DNA of 64,000 bases from Allodiplogaster sudhausi (lineage: Eukaryota > Nematoda > Chromadorea > Rhabditida > Diplogasteridae). Positions 1-11,622 of the stretch are shown here, piece by piece (the stretch's first letter is position 1; every line of letters begins with the position of its first letter). Location: NCBI GenBank assembly GCA_945643635.1, contig CALZFC010000017.1, positions 545,001 through 609,000 on the forward strand, read 5' to 3'. Position numbers and translations under genes: made by a program. The notes under the pieces were generated by a model. That model was given only the letters and a program-made list of their open reading frames with translations. It searched no databases and was not told the origin of the DNA.

Positions 1-301
1 TGGGAAGTTGCCCATGACTTAAATTTACGCTGCATTTTGTTGGGGAGATTTTATGGCGGCTTTTCTAATTACATCGCTGTGATTTCAATATCTTTTTTGA
101 ACTTGCTCACTGTCGAAGTCCCTTCCATTCCTTCGCATTTAAGCTGTCCATATAAGCGCTTGATTTATTTTTTTAAAAGTCTCTTCACTATTGATCGGAT
201 TTAGCGAATGAATCACACTGGTGGTGAAATCTGCAGAAAAGCGGGAAAAATAATTTTGATGCCCCTTTTTCAGGTCTAATCGTAAGCTGCGCTGGCTCAT
301 C

Positions 302-309
302 TATATAAG
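302..309 (+). promoter_or_regulatory. Possible TATA box upstream of BATH copy 1
   Basis: A TATATAAG motif followed by CTCCCTCCTAAC lies about 180 bases before the first ATG of the BATH gene. The same motif and flank recur at about 2864-2885 before the second copy (TATATAGG CTCCCTCCTAAC), so the segment belongs to the duplicated unit. Promoter function is inferred only from the motif and its conserved position. Confidence 0.35.
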
Positions 310-484
310 CTCCCTCCTAACCGGTCATGTCAGGTATGCCTTTCAGTCGATCGCTCCCAGTCTTGTGTTCAGGCGATTTATACGGAGAATAAGCAATAAA
401 TGATTTAATTTGCTGTAAAGTATCTATGCATAGAAATCTTTGTTATAATTTATATATTAAGAGGGAAAGGCATTCTTATTGCTA

Positions 485-2265
485 ATGACTGTGGATAATA
501 TTGTCGCGGACTGTCGCCACATTCCCTTGGCAGATAGCGCCACATTTCTGATCGAGGTCCCCAAGGAGGTCGGCGCTGTTAAGCTTGTACTCCGCGCGCC
601 GACTGTCATCATCGCCGGTCTGCGATGGTAAGCCAAACTTTTCGGCATAGTTTGCAATAAGAAAAAAAACAGCATGAATGAATTTGTGCACTGGATCTGG
701 ATATTTTGATGTCGATAAATATTGTTCTATTGATTAAAAAAATAATTTTTAGTGCAAATATAAATAACCAATTTTTAGGGAGGTGTTATATCAATGCCTT
801 TCTCACGGTGTTACTGTCAACTGCTACCCAAATGGCGTCAGGTCGAGCTGGTCAGTCCACGCTGACATGTGCTTTGACGTTCGGGCACAGGAAGATGGCC
901 GTACTCTGCATACCCAGAAGGTTCGGATGTGGAATTCGAACTTTAGAGCGAGAGAGAAAAATGCAGAGATTTTTTTCTGACGGTGAGTACGAACGTTAGA
1001 CACATATAATATATATGCACTCTATGCAGAAGCAGTGGGGGTATCAAGACCGTTACCGCTCCGTATACGTTCCGCTCAATTCCATCCCAATGACGAGCTT
1101 CACTTTGGCGTCTACTATCAGTCTAAGATATATCTGCGTCTTACGGTACATTTTGAATATCATTTTGTATGTGTTTGGTAGAGAAGTCTGAAAATGTACA
1201 AATTTGAAGCGAGCCGACCTGCGACTTCACGTCCGCAGTGCCAAACGTCACGGATGTCGCTCTCGTTGTCAGTGGCAAGCGGCTGTTTGTCAGCAAGCAG
1301 GTTATTTTTTTGTCAACACATTTCCTGTGCTTAACGATTTTATAAATACTTCAAAACATATTACTTGCCAAATAACATCTTTTCAAAATAAATTCTTGAG
1401 ATATTAATAAACCATTGCCAGTGTCTAAACCTTGTGGTTCTCTTTGTTCAGCACCTCTCGAAGTTCTCGCCCTTCTTCGAGTCGATGTTCTTCGCGGACT
1501 CCTCTGCTGAGAAGAATAAGACAGAGATCCTGCTGGAAGATGTCTGTCTTGATGAGTTCCTTGAGCTGCTCCACATTGTCTACCTTCCTGTGAAACCTGT
1601 CACAAGTTGGCCATCTATTTGTTTTGATTTCACAATTTAATTATATTAAGTGGTATGATTATTGAAAAATTAAAAAAAAGAAATGAACGCCGTTAAAAAT
1701 AACTAAATATCAATTAAAAATTAAATGATCACTTTTTCTCTGCGTCTTTCGCGGCGTCCTTGCAAATTCCATATAGTAATAAGCATAATTAAGGCGAGAA
1801 CGTGGAGGGTCTCCTCAAGCTGGGAAAGCGCTTTGCCATGGAATTCGTGCAGAGCGCCTGCGTCAACTTCCTCAGCAAGCCGGAGAGTTACCAGATTCCA
1901 CTCGCGAAGAAGCTCGCTCGATCTCTACTACAGCGACAGCATTCAGGTGGCTATCTATTATATTCCATGTTCTGGCACTCGCCTGTTGAGATGCAGGTTG
2001 TTGGCACCAAAATTTTTTTGGGTAGTCGCTCCGGGCCTTCGGCCCGAAAACCTTGGTTCCTTGAAAATTCTTGAAAATTCTTAGGGCCCTTGTAAATTGG
2101 CGGAAGGACGATAACGCCAAACTTTGCTTGCTCTAGAATTTCTGCCTTCTCGTCATCAAGACGGCAGACGAAGGCAAAGCAGTCAGGGCCAGCAGTGAGT
2201 ACGCAGAGTTCTCTCTTCAGACGAAGAACGTACTGCTCGAGAGGATTCTTCTTCTCATCGGATAG
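485..2265 (+). CDS. MATH-BTB (BATH) protein, copy 1, with C-terminal frameshift relative to copy 2
   Basis: BATH proteins are substrate adaptors that join a MATH domain to a BTB domain and work with cullin-3 ubiquitin ligases; nematodes have large, fast-evolving families. Probable exons are 485-627, 779-920, about 1032-1190, about 1210-1300, 1451-1602, about 1797-1950 and a last exon near 2155-2265. Exons 1-3 read as a MATH domain (GLRWEVLYQC, then VNCYPNGVRSSW, then AQEDGRTLH). Exons 4-6 give a BTB fold: DVALVVSGKRLFVSKQ, FSPFFESMFFADSS, DEFLELLHIVYLP, then LLKLGKRFAMEFVQSAC. The last exon ends LERILLLIG and stop, the usual BATH tail. Against copy 2, five bases are missing just after IPLAKKL (about 1914), which shifts the frame before the last exon. 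The gene may therefore be truncated or a recent pseudogene. Domain identity is secure; function of this copy is not. Confidence 0.65.
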
Positions 2266-2279
2266 GAAGATGTCCATAT

Positions 2280-2463
2280 CTGTGAGAGTCTCTTTCTCTC
2301 TCTGATCTCTGATCTCTCTCTCTCTCTCTCACTCATCTTCTCTCTCTGATCTCTCTCTCTCTCTCTCGCTCTCTCGCTCTCTCTCTCTCTCTCTCTGATC
2401 TCTCTCTCTCTCTCTCGCTCTCTCGCTCTCTCTCTCTCTCTCTGATCTCTCTCATCTTCTCTT
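2280..2463. repeat. (CT)n microsatellite after BATH copy 1
   Basis: An almost uninterrupted CT-rich tract with periodic TGATCTCT variants. It starts about 15 bases after the BATH stop codon. An equivalent tract follows copy 2, so it was probably already there when the unit duplicated. The Ser/Leu-rich and Arg/Glu-rich open frames across it are by-products of the repeat. Confidence 0.9.
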
Positions 2464-2469
2464 TCTTTT

Positions 2470-3340
2470 TATTTCTCAATTGCTTTACATTCACTTGGCC
2501 ATGTCCGTCTCCATTCTTTAACTCATGATGTTTATTGTTTTCGATAAAGAAGTTTTTACAAGAAGAAATGGATAGAAACACTCGTGGTCTCGAGAATCCA
2601 CTCTGACTATTCAAATTGTCTTGTTGCGCCTACCATTAATGGTTCCAGGGGAAGCTTCTTCTTCTTCTGGTGCTTCTTATTGTGAAATTGATTGAAGATG
2701 GAGCTCTCACGCTCTCTCTCTCTCTCACTCACTCACTCTCTCTCTCTTTCTCTCTCTCTCTCATTTTCTCTCTTTATGTCTGCCTATTTTTCTAGTGAAA
2801 TCTGTAGAAAAGCAGAAAAAAAAATTTGGATACCTCTTTTCAGGTCTAAGCTTCGCTGTCTCTGATATATAGGCTCCCTCCTAACATGATGTGCTGTAGT
2901 AGGCAGGCCCACTCTATCTCTCTTTGCCCACTCATTCCATTTTCTAGCGTCCCATTGTAGTATAGCGGTTGTTATTTATATTATCTTGTGCCTATTAGTA
3001 TTTCATTATGACACGTTGCATTAGTCATTCCCTCATCAGTGTTGCTTTCCTCCCGCCTCGAGAGCGGTTGAGCTTGTTCGTTGTATGTATTGTTGCGGAT
3101 CCAAATGATAAACCCTTGACAACCCATCCCTCCCCTCGTCTTCTACAACGTATCGCAGAGGATCGGACTGCAATAACAACACGTTGCAACGTCTTGTTAT
3201 TACAATGCCAGGTATGCTTTCTGTCAGTGGCTGCTAGTCTCGTGTTCAGGCGATTTAACGGAGAATAAGCAAGCACTGATTTAATTAGCTGTGAAGTATC
3301 TGTGCCTAAAAATCTTCGTTATATTTTATACATTAAGAAG
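2470..3340. other. 3' flank of BATH copy 1 and upstream flank of copy 2
   Basis: No gene is recognised. 2470-2800 is closely repeated at about 8588-8860 as the 3' flank of the second copy. 2790-2885 and 3210-3340 match 225-310 and 330-450 as the 5' flank. The stretch between about 2890 and 3200 is not matched in the copy 1 flank. Confidence 0.6.
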
Positions 3341-4324
3341 GCATTCCTATTGCTATTGACGGTGGATACTATTGTCGCCATATTTCCTGTTGCCAGATAG
3401 CGCCACAATTCTGATCGTGGTCTACGCGCAGGCCGGCGCTCAGCGTGCACTCCGCTCGCCGTATGTCACCATCGCCGGTCTGCGATGGTAAGCCAAACTG
3501 TTTGGCAAAGTTATTTGAAAAAAACAAAATATTTGCCAGCTGCATAAAAATTCAGTGCAAACATGGCTTAAAGGAGCTGTCCATGGAGATTACAATGTTG
3601 CTGAATTTTTTGTTAATACCATCCGGTCCAACTAGAAACATCATTAGGAAAAGTGAGAATGCGTCCTGAAGGGGCCCTGAGGAGAAAAACCACATTTTCC
3701 CCTCGCCGTACTGTAGAATTTAGGGAGTGACGTCATCATCCCTTGCCTATTTTCTCCATATGCACACCCTCATTTTACCAGGCAGAAGGTGAAAACTAGG
3801 TGCGAAGCGGCAAGCCACGCTTGAGATTCGAGAGAAGAGAAGAGAGTCGGAGAGAAAAAGAATCACAAAGTCTAGTTTGTAGTGATGGATACTGTGCTAA
3901 CATACCCCCAAAACTTTTTGCAATACCATGCGCGAATTCAAACGTTAATTCTCCGCAAGCGGGTTCTAAACTCCATGGATAGTTCCTTTAAACAGAAATA
4001 AACTAGGTGGTGTCTCGAGACTTTTGATGTGTATCTCGATATTTTGGTGTCGAGACATTTTGTTATATTATTTTTTTTTAAATTAATTTTAATTCAAGCC
4101 TTTATGAGGCTGAGGCTTTCTTTAATAATACCCTATTTTTAGGGATGTGCAGTATAAATACCATGCTCGTGCCGTCGTTGTCGTCAACTGCTGCCCAGAT
4201 GGCTTCATGGCGGGCTGGAAAGCCCACGCTGAGATCTGCGTTAACATTCTGGCACAGGAGGATGGTCGGACTCTGCATTCCACGCAGGTTCGTTCGGTTT
4301 TATAGTCTTATGTGTATCTAACAC

Positions 4325-4412
4325 TTGCAAGAGTACAGAGAGCGATCGAGAAAGTGAGAGCGAGAGAGAGCGAGAGAGAGAGCGAGAGAGAAAGTGAGAG
4401 CGAGAGAGAGAA
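4325..4412. repeat. (GA)n microsatellite in intron of BATH copy 2
   Basis: GAGA/GAGCGAGA-type tract between the two MATH exons of the second BATH copy. Simple sequence with no coding signal. Confidence 0.8.
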
Positions 4413-4974
4413 TTAAACTCAACCTAATTGAGAAATTTTGCAAAGATGCACGTTGCAATACTGTACGGACTCACAACTTTCTCTTCTTCTAGGGAAGTTT
4501 CAATTTTTTCAGCGCAATTCCTAACTAAAGTGAGGTGTGCTTAAGTGTGCCTTTCTGTGTGAGGCCGGTGCACCCCCCGCCCTCACTCATCCTTCCTCAG
4601 GGTTTTGGTTCACCCATTTTAATATATGCACTCTATGCAGAAGGAGTGGGGTTTCACGGCCAATACCGCCACGTATACATTCCGCTCGATTCCATCCCAA
4701 AGACGAGCTTCACTTTGGAGGCAACTATCAGTCTCACGAATGTCACCGCCGTACGGTACATTTCGAATATCATTTTGTTTGTGTTTGGTAGAGGGTAGCA
4801 TGAAGCCTGAAAATGAACAAATTTGAAGCGAGCCGACGTGCGACTTCACGGCCGCAGTGCCAAACGTCACGGATGTCGCTCTCGTTGTCAGTGGCAAGCG
4901 GCTGTTTGTTAGCAAGCAGGTCATTTTTTTGTCAACACATTTTATTTTTCTTCTGTATTCTACATTGTGCTTAA

Positions 4975-7405
4975 GAGTGCTTCTCCGTAAGAGTCAAGCA
5001 TGCGCTTAAGGCACCCAGGAAAATTGTTTTCGAATTTATTAACGGAAAACATTTTGCTTATACAACTCGACCCGCTCTATTTAATGAGACTAATTTCATC
5101 ATCATCCAATTTTTTCCCTTCGGGATACACTACCGTAACCCTGAAAATTCATTGAGCCATAAATCCGTCCAAAGTCTCTTTGAGAAACCATCTACATATC
5201 ATTCAATAGCATTTCGAAAGCTCTTCAAATTTCATCTATTATCATGTTTTACGAAAATTTTATTTTGGCCGAGAAAATTGGCGTTAAATTATTTGGAGGG
5301 GCGACACACCACTTTCTGCTCATTTCTACACTCTGTAACCTAGATAGAAAGAAAGAGCGTGAAATTTGCTATCAAATAATCACCATTCAAGAAAAATCCG
5401 AGCGTACCAATTTTTTGAGTCGGTTAAAATGTCACATTTTCGGCCGCCGAGGCACCTCCATGGGGGCCTGCCCCGGGGTAAAAATTTTTGATTTGGCTAT
5501 CCAAAATTTAATCAGGGGTACCTATGCGCACTATGAAGAAAATTAGAAGGTCAATTTTGTTAAAAAATTTTTTTCCTTGCCTGGGCATGCAAAAGTAAGG
5601 GAAAAGTTTAAGTGACCATAACTTTCTTTAACATCAATATTTTTCAATTTTCTTTTTTTATTGGCATCAACGTTGAATTCTAAACAAAAACTTCCCAGAT
5701 GTGTTTTTCAACTATTTCATTTTCACATCGAAAAATTACTGTTAATATTTGAATTTGACGGTTAAGTACCTTATACTCATTTGTGTGTGGGTGTTATATC
5801 TCAAAATATAGAGCATTAAAAACTGTACAACATATATTCTTTTCGTTTAGCCTGGAGGTCTCCTAAGCTGTCAAAAATAGCCTCAAATAGGCGTACCTCG
5901 GATATGTGGGATTCAAGGAATGCATGAAAAAAAGTTAAATTCTTGTTGTAACATAAAATGAATCATTTTATTCGATTCAGCACGTGTTTCTTTTCATAAA
6001 AGCTTTCTGTCAAAATTTCATAAAGATATCATCTTCCATGAAAAAAACTCATTCTTCGATTTTTCAGCCATTGTCAGAAAATGACCTAAAACTATTCGAA
6101 GCGCTGTATTTTCAATGTTTTCAGCGAGAACAGAATGCGGATAATACTGTTCAGTACGCGACAAAATTCTCTACAACATATACCATTACATATGGATAGG
6201 TCGTCCCTACCAATGACAGTATCAATTTCCTATGGCGGTCGCGTCAAAACTGACAGATCCGCATTTTCGAACTTTTCGTGCAATCTTAATATTTCTTTCT
6301 CATCCAATACATCATTCTGCTCCACGAAGCACACTAAGGTCAGAATCGATGTTAGTTTTGCAGATTTCCCGTGGTAAAAGCCCGCAAAAGGGTTTGCACG
6401 CGCGCGGATTCGAACCTGCGACCCATGACATTAGACGTGCACAACCAATGGGCCAAAATGACATTAAAAAATTCATTTCTGGAAAATGCCAAAACCAAGC
6501 TTAAAAGTTGACCTATCAACCGATAGCTATTTTTTCGCTCTATCGAAATAAATATATCCGCCAAAAAGTGTAAATTGGCAGCAAGGCCAAATAAGTGGCT
6601 AAAATATTCGAACCCAAAAAAGTAGGTCAAACAATCCATACATCTCATCTTGAAGCAAATTTCACGCTCTTTCTAATGATGTATGGTTTGAAATGCTAAA
6701 ATGTTTGTAAAGTAGTTTTTTAAGCGTTCTAATAGTACTGAACGAAATTTTCCATAGAAATATAAATATTTCAATAAAATTATGTATGTAGCATTTGAAG
6801 ATCTCTGTGAGAGCTCTTATGATATGCTAACGATTTTGATGATATGCTAACGATTTTGTAATATTAACATTGAGCGTAGTTATTTATCGATGAATGCGCT
6901 TGCACAGCGCCTCGGCTGCCGAAAATGTGCCATTTTGACCGACTCGCGCGCATTGCTCGCGTCATAGCAAAAATTGGTACGCTCGGATTTTTCATGAATG
7001 GTGATTATTTGATAGCAAATTTCACGCTCTTTCTTTCTATCTAGGTTACAGAGTGTAAAAATGAGCAGAAAGTGGTGTGTCGACCCTCCAAATAATTTAA
7101 CGCCAATTTTCTCGGCCAAAATAAAATTTTCGTAAAACATGTTCCTAGATGAAATTTGAAGAGCTTTCGAAATGCTATTGAATGATATGTAGATGGTTTC
7201 TCAAAACAGACTTTGGACGGATTTATGGCTCATTGAATTTTCAGGGTTACGGTACTGTATCCCGAAGGGAAAAAATCGGATGATGATGAAATTATTCTCA
7301 TTAAATAGAGCTTGTCGAGTTGTATAAGCAAAATGTTTTCCGTTAATAAATTCGAAAACAATTTTCCTGGGGCAGGCTGCACTCGATGCTTACGGACATG
7401 CTCTC
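4975..7405. mobile_element. 2.4 kb TTAA-site (piggyBac-like) element with about 430-base inverted ends
   Basis: The element is flanked by TTAA on both sides (4971-4974 and 7406-7409). The same intron position in BATH copy 1 (about 1330) reads GTGCTTAACGATTTTATAA with a single TTAA, which is a matching empty site. The ends are inverted repeats: GAGTGCTTCTCCGTAAG on the left, GAGAGCATGTCCGTAAG read inward from the right. They extend as one near-continuous inverted match of about 430 bases (to about 5416, and from about 6968). I see no transposase in the 1.5 kb centre. TTAA duplication is the hallmark of piggyBac-type insertion. The family call rests on the target site alone; this is probably a non-autonomous copy. 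Confidence 0.8.
6400..6457 (-). other. tRNA-like (pol III A/B box) sequence inside the TTAA element
   Basis: Read on the minus strand, TGGCCCATTGG (A-box-like, 6445-6455) is followed after about 28 bases by GGTTCGAATCC (6407-6417), a perfect B box. The T-stem pairs poorly and I cannot fold a full acceptor stem, so a functional tRNA is unlikely. It may be a decayed tRNA or a SINE-type promoter fragment carried by the element. Confidence 0.45.
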
Positions 7406-8395
7406 TTAACGATTTTATAATTACTCCGAAACGTATTCCTTGCTAGAGATTAAGAAAGAATGAGTTATGTGGAATCGACAAAACCTTCTGTTTCTCTTTG
7501 TCCAGCACCTTTCGAAGTTCTCACCTAAGACAATAAGACAGAGATCCTACTGGAGGATGTCGCTCTTGACGAGTTCCTTGAACTGCTCCACATTGTCTAC
7601 GTTCCTGTCAAACCTGTCACAAGTTCTATTTGTTTTAATTTACCGATTTAATTATATTAAAGGGGTGTGATTATTGAAAGATAATTCTTTGGATATGTAA
7701 TATTGAACGCTTTTAAGAAAAAACAATATCATTAAAAAAATAATGATTAGTAGTGCGATTAAAAAAAGTAAATGATCGCTTTATCTCTGCGTCTTTCACG
7801 TCGTCCTTGCAAATTCCATATAGTAAGCATAATTTAGGCGAGAACCATAAGTATAATTTAGGCGAGAAAGTGGAGGTTCTCCTCAAGCTGGGAATGCGAT
7901 TTGCCATGGAATTCGTGCAGAGCGCCTGCGTCAACTTTCTCAGCAAGCCGGAGAGTTACCAGATTCCACTCGCGAAGAAGCTCCGTATGCTCGATCTCTA
8001 CTACAGCGATGGCATTCAGGTGGCTATCTATTATATTCCATGTTCTGGCACTCGCCTGCAGAGGTTCAGCGCATGTTGGCACCAAAAATGTTTTGGGTTG
8101 TCTGTCTTTCCGGGCCTTTGGGACCAAAAATTTGATTCCCTTGAAATTGGCGAACATCTAATAGACGACGGATTTTGAGTAATGTTATCCTGATCGCTGC
8201 CCTTTGTGCATGTATTTTAGAGAAATAAGGAACCAAACTTGCTTACTCTAGAATTTCTGCCTTCTCGCGATCAACACAGCGGACGAAGGCAAGGCAGTCA
8301 TGGCCACCACCGAGTTCTCTCTCCAGACGAAGAACGTGCTGCTCGAGAGGATTGTTCTTCTCGTCGGATAGGAAGATATCGGTATCCATGTCTAG

Positions 8396-8412
8396 GAGAG
8401 TCCCTTTCTCTG

Positions 8413-8462
<50 letters not shown>

Positions 8463-8478
8463 GATCTCTCTCTCCCTT

Positions 8479-8521
<43 letters not shown>

Positions 8522-8580
8522 CTCTCTCTCTCTCTTTCTCTGATCTTTCTCTCTCTGATCTCTCTCTCCCTCTCTCGTGT
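8396..8580. repeat. (CT)n microsatellite after BATH copy 2
   Basis: Equivalent of the tract after copy 1, starting about 25 bases after the stop codon. It marks the end of the duplicated unit. The segment from about 9050 to 9110 resembles the first 60 bases of the window, which suggests that a further upstream copy ended just outside the left edge. Confidence 0.9.
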
Positions 8581-9147
8581 CTTCTCTTTCTTTTTATTTC
8601 TCAATTGCCTTACATTCACTTGGCCATGCCCGTCTCCATTCTTTAACTCATGATGTATATTGTTTTCGATAAAGAAGTTTTTATAAAAAGAAATGATAAA
8701 AACACTCGTGGTCTCGAGAATCCACTCTGAATATTGAATTGTTGTGCCTACCCTTGATGATACCAGGGGAAGCTTCTTCTTCTTCTGGTGCTTCTTATTG
8801 TGAAATTGATTGTGGATGAAGCTATCTCTCTCTCTCTCTCTCTCTCATTTTTCTCTTTAGGTCTGCATACTTTTATATATCTCGCCTTCTTACCTTACCC
8901 GTTTTTTCAGATTTTTTTCCCTCACAATACTCAAACAATAGCCATACTACGGAATACAATAAGATGTGCGTCTCAATTTATAGTGTTAATTTATAGTGTC
9001 TCTAATACGGTATCAAAATATGAGCGCGGGAAAAAGCGGCCCAGGACACCTGTTGGAAGTTTAGCATGATGTAAATGTACGCTACATTGTTTGGGCAGTA
9101 TTTTGGTTTTAGAATCTTTTTGAGTTTATCTTTTGTGCCCTTTTCCT

Positions 9148-9160
9148 TCCTTTTCAGCCT
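9148..9160 (+). promoter_or_regulatory. Probable trans-splice acceptor before NBAS
   Basis: CCTTCCTTTTCAG ends 3 bases before the chosen ATG at 9161. A strong 3' splice site with no visible upstream donor directly before the start is typical of spliced-leader addition in nematodes. Inferred from the motif only. Confidence 0.5.
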
Positions 9161-11563
9161 ATGCCTACCCGCTCACGGAAGCTGAACACTAGAAGTGGCG
9201 AGGATGCTGAAGAAACAGAGGCCGCCTCAGCGAAGGAGGGATCGCCATTGAGCGAGGTCGGTTAATTTTATCCTTAATTAATTAATTAATTAAAATAAGG
9301 CAATTATCACGAATTTCGCGTATGCATTTTTTTGATTCACGTTGAAAACTTCTTGACGAATTATTGCTGTTTTTTTTTAGATTTTACCCTTCAAGGTTTT
9401 TGGAACTGATTCGTTTGCCTCTTTTTTCAGAGAACAATATAAGTTTATTCATGTTATTGAGTATTGTTTTAGTCACTGATTACTTTTTATATGGTAAAGG
9501 CACAGAATAAACTATAGTAAGAAGGTTTTACTGACTGATTTGTTATATTCTTTAAAGGAAAAATCAAGAATAAAGTTAGAAAAAGAAGATGAAATATTAA
9601 AAAAAGAAAAGAAAATCAAACTTCAGGTGCTTCTTCGAGAGCGCGCCGAGCTGCATCGCTGGAAAGAGACGATCGAAGTGAGGACGCCCAATCTACTTGT
9701 ACCGCGACAGATTGCAGGAGTCGTCAATGCGCATCCCTTCTGTAAACTGGCCGTCGCACCGTAAGTTTCTGCTGTTTTCTTTCCTTTTTACTTTTTTTTT
9801 TCTCTTTATTATTAGTCATTTCTTCTATTTCTTTTATATAATATTTTTGTTTACTATTTATCTTACTATCTTGGCGAATTTGTTGCAGTATTGCCTTTAT
9901 TATATGAAAAAGAGTACACTTTGATTCTGTTTACCTTTTTGCCCGTTTAATCCTTGTGATTGGAGAACGCGCCGATTTGGGACAAAAACATGAGGAATTC
10001 TTATTTATCTATTCACTACTATGGAGTACTGTAATAATCCGTAAAATTTCCGTATTCATTATTTTGTAATACCGTAATAAATGAGGAATGATGATGATGA
10101 TGACGGAAATTCAATTCCATTCAGACATGGCGACCACATCGCATTCATGTCACATCGACGCATTTTCGAAGTGTACGAAGTGACTCGCGGAGAACTCGAA
10201 AGACGAGCGAATGTTCAAGGTTATCTTTTTTTTTTTAATATTTTTTGTGAGTTAATTTATAAAAAAAAAATGCACTTATATGATGATTTATACGAGTTAA
10301 AAAAAAAGTGATAAAATAATTACTGAAAATTTTTCATTAATTAGTGGCGCGTTGAAATCGAAGAGTAAGTGGTTCTTGAGTCCCTATTGATGTCCACAAA
10401 GGAAGATACCTTTCCCGTGACCTATCTCCTGTCTATCCATCGTCGACCTTCTTTGTCTCTCTTTCCAGTCCTCGAAGACTCCTCGGCCGAGTTCTGCCTC
10501 TTCGAGTACTCTGCATCTGGCGCGCTTCTTCTCTCAACTCGAAGTGACGCATCGATTGATGTCTTTGATCGAAATGGCCTCGCGCACTGCTACACAATCA
10601 TCCCGGCAAGATATTATATTATATTTCTAAAAGTATTTTATTTATATGTATTTATTATTAATAGATTTATTGATTGTAAACAAGATAATACATTATTAAT
10701 ATGGCTAATGTGGATATGGTTTTAGTTTTTTCATTTAAGTAGGCTGTCCTCGGAGCTATAAAATCTACCGTACTTTACTCTGTCTGCGTCTATCGTCTTT
10801 CATGTTCTTTTTTCTTGAGAATTTCTGTATAGGAGCTGCTCGAGTGGAGCGCTGATCTCGTCAGTGTCATTTCGTCACTTTCTTCCGTGGCCATTTCATC
10901 ATCCGGTGACAAGTTCACGGACAAACTTTTTGTTCTCCACTTCAATTCCATGCTGTCATGCTTCAAGATTGGGTGAGGAGTTAATTTTTTTTAATGTTTT
11001 TTTTTATTCAATAAATTAAAAAAAAAATCTTTTTTTTCTTCAATCTATTGACTTTGTAAGTGATTAAAGAAAAGTGAAAATATTTTTATTTGTTATATTG
11101 CTATGCGTGGCAGCATAAAAAAAGCTTTTTTTTACATTTAAAAAGTTCATTGTTCAGTCGAGTCAGCCACTTCAAGCTGTTTACGGTGCAGCTTGAGTGT
11201 AATTCACTCAGCGGAGTCTGTCGCTTCCTTCCCACACACTCGCTGCTTCTCGTTTCAAGTCACTTCAAAATTGGAGTCCACGAACCACCTGGTACGGATT
11301 AAACCATTATCCTATTGATATAGATGGTGCATGAAAGTTCTGAACCTACAGTAGTTTATACAGTGATGCTGACTGGCAAGAGAAGCATCTGCAAATAAGT
11401 TGGATAATTTTTTTATCCTGTCCAGATCGAATGTTACTGACGAAAAATACATATAACACATATGATTAGCTTGTGAGTGCATTTTGAATAAATGAATCGC
11501 GCAATCCGTGATACCGTAATTTTGACAGAAAAGTGAAAAATATTATGGATATATATATACATT

Positions 11564-11622
<59 letters not shown>

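Larger units (their letters stand above)
3347..8371 (+). pseudogene. MATH-BTB (BATH) gene copy 2, disrupted
   Basis: This is a tandem duplicate of the copy 1 gene in the same order. The first exon (to 3487) lacks the aligned ATG (ATTGACGG against AATGACTG) and has an 11-base gap. The MATH exons are at about 4143-4287 (VNCCPDGF, AQEDGRTLH) and about 4640-4753 (HVYIPLDSIPKTSFTLEA). The BTB start is at about 4830-4919 (DVALVVSGKRLFVSKQ). The next intron holds a 2.4 kb TTAA-site element. The second BTB exon (about 7507-7622) lacks 37 bases relative to copy 1, removing the FFESMFFADSS stretch and shifting frame. The following exon (about 7862-8020: LLKLGMRFAMEF, RMLDLYYSDGIQ) and the last exon (LERIVLLVG, stop 8369-8371) are well preserved. 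Several lesions make this a likely pseudogene, although alternative splice sites cannot be excluded. Confidence 0.7.

Noticed and set aside
2333..2614. Arg/Glu-rich protein on the minus strand after BATH copy 1
   Set aside because: Produced by the (CT)n repeat; no other coding sign.
6400..6457. Functional tRNA gene
   Set aside because: The A and B boxes are good, but the T-stem mispairs and no acceptor stem was found.
10349..10370. Extra small NBAS exon (WRVEIEE)
   Set aside because: Including it breaks phase on both sides. Exon 3 joins exon 4 (10469) in phase without it.
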